Assembly: GCA_035547915.1 (NCBI GenBank)
Contig: DASZTS010000105.1
Span: 1-37,312 of the forward strand
DNA length: 37,312 bases
Direction: 5' to 3'
From: DASSFG01 sp035547915
Lineage (GTDB): Bacteria > Planctomycetota > Planctomycetia > Pirellulales > JAICIG01
This document shows positions 33,449 through 37,312 of this stretch, one piece after another. A program made the position numbers and the translations under genes. Numbering within the stretch: the first letter of the stretch is position 1; every line of letters begins with the position of its first letter. The notes below the pieces were generated by a model. That model did no database searches, was not told where the DNA came from, and saw only the letters and a list, made by a program, of their open reading frames with translations.

Positions 33449-34509
33449 AAGGCGAACCGGTGTTGACCGTTTTCCAAATAGTTCCTGGTTTGTACCGCTA
33501 AGAGGGCGGCCGCCTCTTCCTCGCTTTTACGTTGTCCCAGGTGACGATAGAGTTGCAACTGGCGACAACGCAACATCATCTCCTGTAGGACCTGGTCGAC
33601 CGTGTATTCGTGCTCGCCCGACATGTCGGACACCACACGGCGCAGCTCCGCCCGCGTCCGCCGCAGAAATTCGGCCGCCGTTTCATGCGTGGCGCGCCCC
33701 GGCGAATCGGAAAAGAGACGCCGCAGGCCACGGTCATACGCCTGGCCATGTTCGGATGCGAAGCGAGCACGTTTCTCGTCGTAGTGTACGCGCAGCGTTT
33801 TGCGCAACTCCGAGAGCGGCTCGATGCGGCGACGCCCGCGGACGGGTGGCTTGCAGCCGGCGAGTTCGCCCATCAACGTATCGACATACTCGAGTTTTCG
33901 CCGCGCAGGCCATCCCTCGTATTCCCGTTGCCAGTCGCTGTCCGGGGCCAGCCAGACGGCGAACGTCTCGGCAAAATCCTCCGATGGATGGCTCTGGCCG
34001 TACCAGGAGTTGAGGTGCAATACGTAGCGTCGGCTGCCGGGACGCGGCCGGTAATAGTCGGGGTAGGGTTTGGACGCCTTGCCGAAGACGCGCCGCCAGT
34101 CGCGTCGCCGGTGCAGCCGATAGGCGGTGTCAACGGCGTGCCCCGCTTCGTGCCGGAGGATGCGCATGCAAGCGGCGGGGGTGCCGCCTTCGACATCGAA
34201 CATCATGCGGTCTTCGAGCGCGATCAGCCGCGGGTGCGCCAAGTAGAAAGGGATGGCGATACCGGGCACGCCGTCTGGAGAGAACCATTCTTCCGACAAC
34301 CAACAATGGGGTCGCAACTCGATGCGGCGGGCCTCGAGTTCGCTGTAGAGGCGCTCGACGCGCTCGACGAGATCAGAGCCATCGATGCGCAGTCCCAGGT
34401 CGCAGAAACGAAGGTCGAGCAGAGCTTCGTCGTCCAGGCGGGCCCAGGCAAGTTCGGCCTTGCGACCGCCGACAGACGAAGGCGGCCTGGGCTTGGGACG
34501 GGACTTCAC
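33445..34509 (-). CDS. Putative zinc metallopeptidase (Peptidase_Mx-like)
   Basis: This encodes 354 residues from a GTG at 34509 with a GGAGG site about 10 bases upstream. The zinc motif HEAGH (residues 120-124) is followed about 50 residues later by HPSEDFAETFAVWL, giving a likely third ligand and an acidic site. The pattern fits the putative zinc-binding metallopeptidase family (Peptidase_Mx). There is no signal peptide, so it should act in the cytoplasm. It is the first gene of a pair with the ATP-grasp ligase. The pairing suggests that a peptide or amide product is made by the ligase and trimmed by the protease, or that the two act on the same tag (inference). The specificity is unknown. 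Confidence 0.78.
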   Translation of the reverse strand: MKSRPKPRPPSSVGGRKAELAWARLDDEALLDLRFCDLGLRIDGSDLVERVERLYSELEARRIELRPHCWLSEEWFSPDGVPGIAIPFYLAHPRLIALEDRMMFDVEGGTPAACMRILRHEAGHAVDTAYRLHRRRDWRRVFGKASKPYPDYYRPRPGSRRYVLHLNSWYGQSHPSEDFAETFAVWLAPDSDWQREYEGWPARRKLEYVDTLMGELAGCKPPVRGRRRIEPLSELRKTLRVHYDEKRARFASEHGQAYDRGLRRLFSDSPGRATHETAAEFLRRTRAELRRVVSDMSGEHEYTVDQVLQEMMLRCRQLQLYRHLGQRKSEEEAAALLAVQTRNYLENGQHRFAL

Positions 34510-34577
34510 TGGCTCGGTTCCTCCGCGGGGACGTTCACGGCCTGACTAAGAAAGCGGTCGGTGCACCGTCTGTTCTT

Positions 34578-34677
34578 AGAGCAACCGACAAAACCGGATC
34601 GCGCTCCACAAAACCGGCGTTTCACGGCCGATTTTTTGCCCGCGGCGCTCCGGCGTCCGACTTTTGTCAGCCGCTCT
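34578..34677 (-). repeat. Dispersed ~100-bp inverted-repeat element, copy E
   Basis: It is in the same orientation as copy D and nearly identical to it: starts AGAGCAACCGACAAAACC, ends CTTTTGTCAGCCGCTCT. The left arm of the hairpin has one change (AAAACCGGC). TTA flanks the GAGC..GCTC core on both sides, as in copy D. It lies upstream of the metallopeptidase gene and downstream of the response regulator gene. Confidence 0.92.
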
Positions 34678-34811
34678 TAGTTTGGCGACCTGCGAGGCTG
34701 CTGAAAGGGCCCGCGACACAATCGTAGAAAACGACGCGCCGACGGGGGCATCCGCAGCCTCTTCAGGATTGTGCCTATCGTAACGTGCCGCCGCCGGGGA
34801 CAGAAGTGCGA

Positions 34812-35252
34812 TCAGCCCATCGCTGCTTCGAGGGTGCCGAGCACCGCCGATTGCCAGCGGGCACATCGCACGTACTGTTGGCTGAGCAGGGCGATCAGAT
34901 CGTCCTGGTCGATCGGCTTCAGCAAGTAATCGCTGGCACCGAATTCGACGGCTTCGGTCAGGCGGTCCCAGGTGGTATGCGCCGTGATGAAGATGACCTG
35001 CGTCCAAGCGTTGCGATGCTTGGCGTACCGCAACATCTGTAGCCCGTCGATGCCGGGCATGTCGATGTCCGATACCAGGATGTCGCAACAGTTCTGCTCC
35101 AGCCAGGCCAGTGCCTCGGCCGAGTCGGACAAGCCGTGCACACTCAGCTTGTCACCCAGGTTCCGCTCGATCACGCGTGTCAGTAAGCGGACCATGTCCG
35201 GATCGTCGTCCACTACGAGTAGGTTCAGCTTGCGGGCCATGCTGTTTTCCAT
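34812..35252 (-). CDS. Stand-alone response regulator (CheY-like)
   Basis: From ATG 35252 (GAGGAG site 8 bases upstream) it encodes 146 residues: one receiver domain and no output domain. Receiver residues are all present: acidic pocket DDD (15-17), phosphorylated Asp62 in VSDIDMPGIDG, Thr90 in FITAHTT and Lys112 in LLKPID. It would be phosphorylated by a histidine kinase not encoded here and signal by protein contact. The later ATG at 35240 is possible. The open frame upstream to 35300 has no ribosome site of its own. Nearby genes give no clue to its pathway. Confidence 0.9.
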   Translation of the reverse strand: MENSMARKLNLLVVDDDPDMVRLLTRVIERNLGDKLSVHGLSDSAEALAWLEQNCCDILVSDIDMPGIDGLQMLRYAKHRNAWTQVIFITAHTTWDRLTEAVEFGASDYLLKPIDQDDLIALLSQQYVRCARWQSAVLGTLEAAMG

Positions 35253-35651
35253 AAGGCGAACTCCTCGTTGTCTGCTCCGGGATGCCGACCGCCCCGCCAT
35301 AAGGCGAGTTGCCTGCCAACGCAGGCTGCTACCTCATAAAGCCTAGACCACGATTCCCCACCTGCGTCGGTGTGCGGTCCCGCAAAGCCGCCGCGACACT
35401 TCCGCGAAGCCGGTTGCTCCGGTCTTGGGGGCCGTGCCGGATTTGCTATTTGCGACGAGCCGGAGCTTATCTCGACTTCACTTCGCCCTATCATTCATTA
35501 GAGCGGCTGACAAAACAGAGCGCCGCGCGCAACAGACTGGTGATTAAACGCCGATTTTTGCAGCGTGCTTCCGTTTATAGGTTGCTTTGAAACTACGCTC
35601 GTCTTTCCTGGCCGGTCCACGATGTTACCTGTTCGTGCCGGCCGGCAACGG
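35253..35651. other. Divergent intergenic region holding repeat copy F
   Basis: About 400 bp separate the minus-strand response regulator and the plus-strand sigma factor gene. The only clear structure is the degenerate repeat copy at 35500-35587. Open frames here (for example one of 89 codons on the minus strand) are low-complexity and show no domain; I do not count them as genes. Confidence 0.5.
35500..35587 (+). repeat. Dispersed inverted-repeat element, degenerate copy F
   Basis: It starts AGAGCGGCTGACAAAACAGAGCGCCGCG and ends GTTTATAGGTTGCTTT. The right arm of the hairpin (CGCCGATTTTTG) is kept but the left arm and some internal bases are lost or changed. It is about 12 bp shorter than the other copies, so it is probably an old copy. 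Confidence 0.75.
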
Positions 35652-36257
35652 ATGAATCGGACGATGAGCATGAACCGGCTGGTTGCCCCTCGCGCCCCGA
35701 GCGTGAAACCGGTGTTGAGACTCGCCGAACAAAGCGACGAAGAACTCGCTGCGCTGGCCGCGCGCGAAGGCTCGGACGGTCCCGCTTTCGTCGAGTTGTT
35801 GGGGCGCTACCGCGAGCGAGTCTGGCGGATTTGTTACCGATTGCTCGGACACGCCGACGACGCGCAGGACGCGGCCCAGGAAGTCTTTGTGCGGCTGTTC
35901 ACCGCGCGCGCTACGTTTGCGGGCCGCTCGAAGTATGCCACTTGGGTGCACGGCATCGCGGTGCGGACATGCTTGATGTTTCGTCGCAGTCAGGGGCGGA
36001 GGCGGCATCACGAAACGGCCGCCTCCCTGCACGAAACGCAGGTCAGCCGGCCGTCGGAACCCGGCCTCTCGCTCGACGTGCGGCAGATGCTCGACGGGCT
36101 TGAGGACGAGGACCGCGCGCTCGTGATCTTGAAATACTGCGAAAACTATAGCTACGACGAACTGGCCGAGATTTTCGGTTTCTCGGTGGCCGCTTGCAAA
36201 ATGCGGGTCAGTCGGGCCAAAGAAAAAGTTCAACGTAAATTCTCTGACAAATTGTGA
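35652..36257 (+). CDS. ECF-type RNA polymerase sigma factor
   Basis: From ATG 35652 it encodes 201 residues; the upstream ATG at 35565 lies in repeat copy F and is disfavoured. Region 2 reads RYRERVWRICYRLLGHADDAQDAAQEVFVRLF, then FAGRSKYATWVHGIAVRTCLMFRR. Region 4 is LEDEDRALVILKYCENYSYDELAEIFGFSVAACKMRVSRAKEKV. This is the classic short ECF layout, different from the sigma factor at 13248. The next genes encode a small membrane protein and a channel-like protein; the first could be its regulator (inference). The ribosome binding site is weak. Confidence 0.88.
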   Translation: MNRTMSMNRLVAPRAPSVKPVLRLAEQSDEELAALAAREGSDGPAFVELLGRYRERVWRICYRLLGHADDAQDAAQEVFVRLFTARATFAGRSKYATWVHGIAVRTCLMFRRSQGRRRHHETAASLHETQVSRPSEPGLSLDVRQMLDGLEDEDRALVILKYCENYSYDELAEIFGFSVAACKMRVSRAKEKVQRKFSDKL

Positions 36258-36366
36258 CGTGGCGGGCGCGGCCGGCATCAACCTATTGGAGACCAACAAG
36301 GAGCCGTGCGGAGACGCCAGCTTTCTCGGCCGATCCATAGCGGCTTTTTGAGGAGATTAAATCCCC

Positions 36367-36600
36367 ATGAACGACGACTTGCTCGAGCGACTGGCCGAGA
36401 CGACGGTACCGCCGTTGCCGGCCGATTTCGACCGCGCGGTGCACCAGCGGCTGAACCGGACGCTCGTCGTGGGGCATCTCATCGACTTTGCCGTGGTCGC
36501 CTTGCCAATGGCGCTGGCCGAATTCGCGCGAGCCGTAGCGGCAGCCGCCTTGTATACGTTGTCGGGACGTTACCCGGCGACAAACAACACTCGAGAATAG
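36367..36600 (+). CDS. Small membrane protein, possible anti-sigma factor
   Basis: This encodes 77 residues after a GAGGAG site about 12 bases upstream. The N-terminal ~35 residues are charged and cytoplasmic in character (MNDDLLERLAETTVPPLPADFDRAVHQRL). A single membrane helix follows (about 36-66), then a short polar tail. Its place directly after an ECF sigma gene, plus one membrane helix, fits a membrane-bound anti-sigma factor. It has no zinc-type HxxxCxxC motif and no recognisable anti-sigma domain, so this is only a hypothesis. The following gene starts 11 bp after its stop. Confidence 0.6.
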   Translation: MNDDLLERLAETTVPPLPADFDRAVHQRLNRTLVVGHLIDFAVVALPMALAEFARAVAAAALYTLSGRYPATNNTRE

Positions 36601-36611
36601 GGAGCATCGAC

Positions 36612-37312
36612 ATGACGGGATTCAGCGCGCAAAACTTCGATACCTGGCAAGAGGCCCTACGAGTCAGTTTCAACCGGGCTTTCGGCGACATTGTGGGACT
36701 GTTGCCCCATGTGGTCGCCATGCTCGTGGTGTTGGTCGTTGGTTATATCGTGGCCCGAGTCCTCGATAAATTCGCGGTCGCTCTGTGCCAATCGCTCGGC
36801 CTGCAAACGGCAGCCGAGCGCAGCGGGCTGGCTGCGTCGATGAAGCAGGTGGGGGTTGGGCGGAATGTGCCGTCGATCGTCGGGCAGATCATCTTCTGGT
36901 TGACGATGTGTGTGTTCCTCGCCGCCGCATTCAACATTCTGGGCCTCGACGCCGTCTCGGCCGCGATGGAGCGGATCGTGGCCTATATTCCCAACCTGCT
37001 CGTGGCCACGGTCGTCATTGTCGTGGGGTTGCTCGTGGCCGGATTTTTGCGAGGCGTGGTGGCAACGAGCGCTGACCGAGTGGGCATCACCTATGCCGAG
37101 ACGCTCGCCGATGCCGTTTATTATGTACTGGCACTGATGACGTTCATCGGGGCCTTCGACCAACTGCACATCGAGTTTGGCCTGCTGAAGGAGTTGATCC
37201 TGCTGGCCGCCGCGGGGCTGGCGCTCGGCGGTGGACTCGCGGTGGGACTGGGTGGCCGAGACGTAATGGCCGGCATTCTCTCAGGCTATTACCTGCGGCA
37301 GCGGATGCACGC
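36612..37312 (+). CDS. TM-helix / mechanosensitive-channel-like protein, cut by the window edge
   Basis: The frame is open from ATG 36612 (GGGAG site upstream) to the end of the window, giving at least 233 residues. About five hydrophobic helices are visible, e.g. HVVAMLVVLVVGYIVARVLDKF, NLLVATVVIVVGLLVAGFLRG and ILLAAAGLALGGGLAVGLGGRD. The repeated pattern of helix followed by a short polar loop, and the VGLGGRDVMAGILSG segment near the end, fit the conserved TM-helix family related to MscS channels. A role in osmotic or envelope stress would fit its place behind an ECF sigma factor (inference). The 3' end lies outside the window. Confidence 0.78.
   Translation, partial: MTGFSAQNFDTWQEALRVSFNRAFGDIVGLLPHVVAMLVVLVVGYIVARVLDKFAVALCQSLGLQTAAERSGLAASMKQVGVGRNVPSIVGQIIFWLTMCVFLAAAFNILGLDAVSAAMERIVAYIPNLLVATVVIVVGLLVAGFLRGVVATSADRVGITYAETLADAVYYVLALMTFIGAFDQLHIEFGLLKELILLAAAGLALGGGLAVGLGGRDVMAGILSGYYLRQRMH

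Noticed and set aside
3806..35587. CRISPR array reading of the six repeats
   Set aside because: The copies are single, kilobases apart, in both orientations and have no spacers, so they are not an array.

Overview
The window reads as a piece of a planctomycete chromosome, probably of the Pirellulales type. It is high-GC. At its left edge it carries the short, very basic lysine-tailed protein typical of the Planctomycetes-Verrucomicrobia-Chlamydiae group. It also has an ECF sigma factor overlapping a Ser/Thr kinase-TPR protein, an exported beta-propeller protein with an LEPR-XLL-like N-terminus and DUF4214 repeats, and many lineage-specific exported proteins. It looks like core chromosome: I see no phage, plasmid, transposase or CRISPR genes, and no rRNA or tRNA that I can recognise.

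Layout. 1-5 kb: small basic protein; then, on the minus strand, an M50-like membrane protease, a DUF6263-like exported protein, prfB (release factor 2, with an intact programmed +1 frameshift site) and a TraB/GumN-like exported protein. 5-8.5 kb, plus strand: argC and argJ overlapping by 4 bp, nagB, and an unlisted 40-residue basic protein with a good ribosome binding site. 8.5-13 kb: a minus-strand aldehyde dehydrogenase homologue, a plus-strand membrane-anchored coiled-coil protein with a rhomboid protease, and a minus-strand exported protein with a secretin-like C-terminal segment. 13-19 kb, plus strand: ECF sigma and Ser/Thr kinase, thiL, a DUF2071 protein and a Gfo/Idh/MocA oxidoreductase. 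19-25.4 kb: a probable hopanoid C-3 methylase (hpnR), the DUF4214 propeller protein (minus) and cstA. 25.4-32.2 kb: a two-propeller glucose/sorbosone dehydrogenase-like lipoprotein, a TPR protein, and two minus-strand exported proteins. 32.4-35.3 kb, minus strand: an ATP-grasp ligase and zinc metallopeptidase overlapping by 4 bp, and a stand-alone response regulator. 35.6 kb to the end: a second ECF sigma factor, a small membrane protein and a channel-like TM-helix protein cut by the window edge.

Main points for a second look. (1) A roughly 100-bp inverted-repeat element is present in six intergenic copies, in both orientations, with imperfect terminal inverted repeats and an internal hairpin; it looks like a MITE or REP-like family. 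(2) The gene at 28143-29420 (minus) stops at a UGA, followed in the same frame by 45 further sense codons with gene-like codon use, ending at a second stop close to a terminator-like hairpin. This may be a nonsense mutation, a selenocysteine codon or readthrough. (3) prfB needs a +1 frameshift. (4) A candidate 3-methylhopanoid enzyme lies in a planctomycete background. (5) A translationally coupled ATP-grasp ligase/metallopeptidase pair. (6) A 40-residue unannotated basic protein.

All family assignments come from reading motifs and remembered family features; no searches were run.
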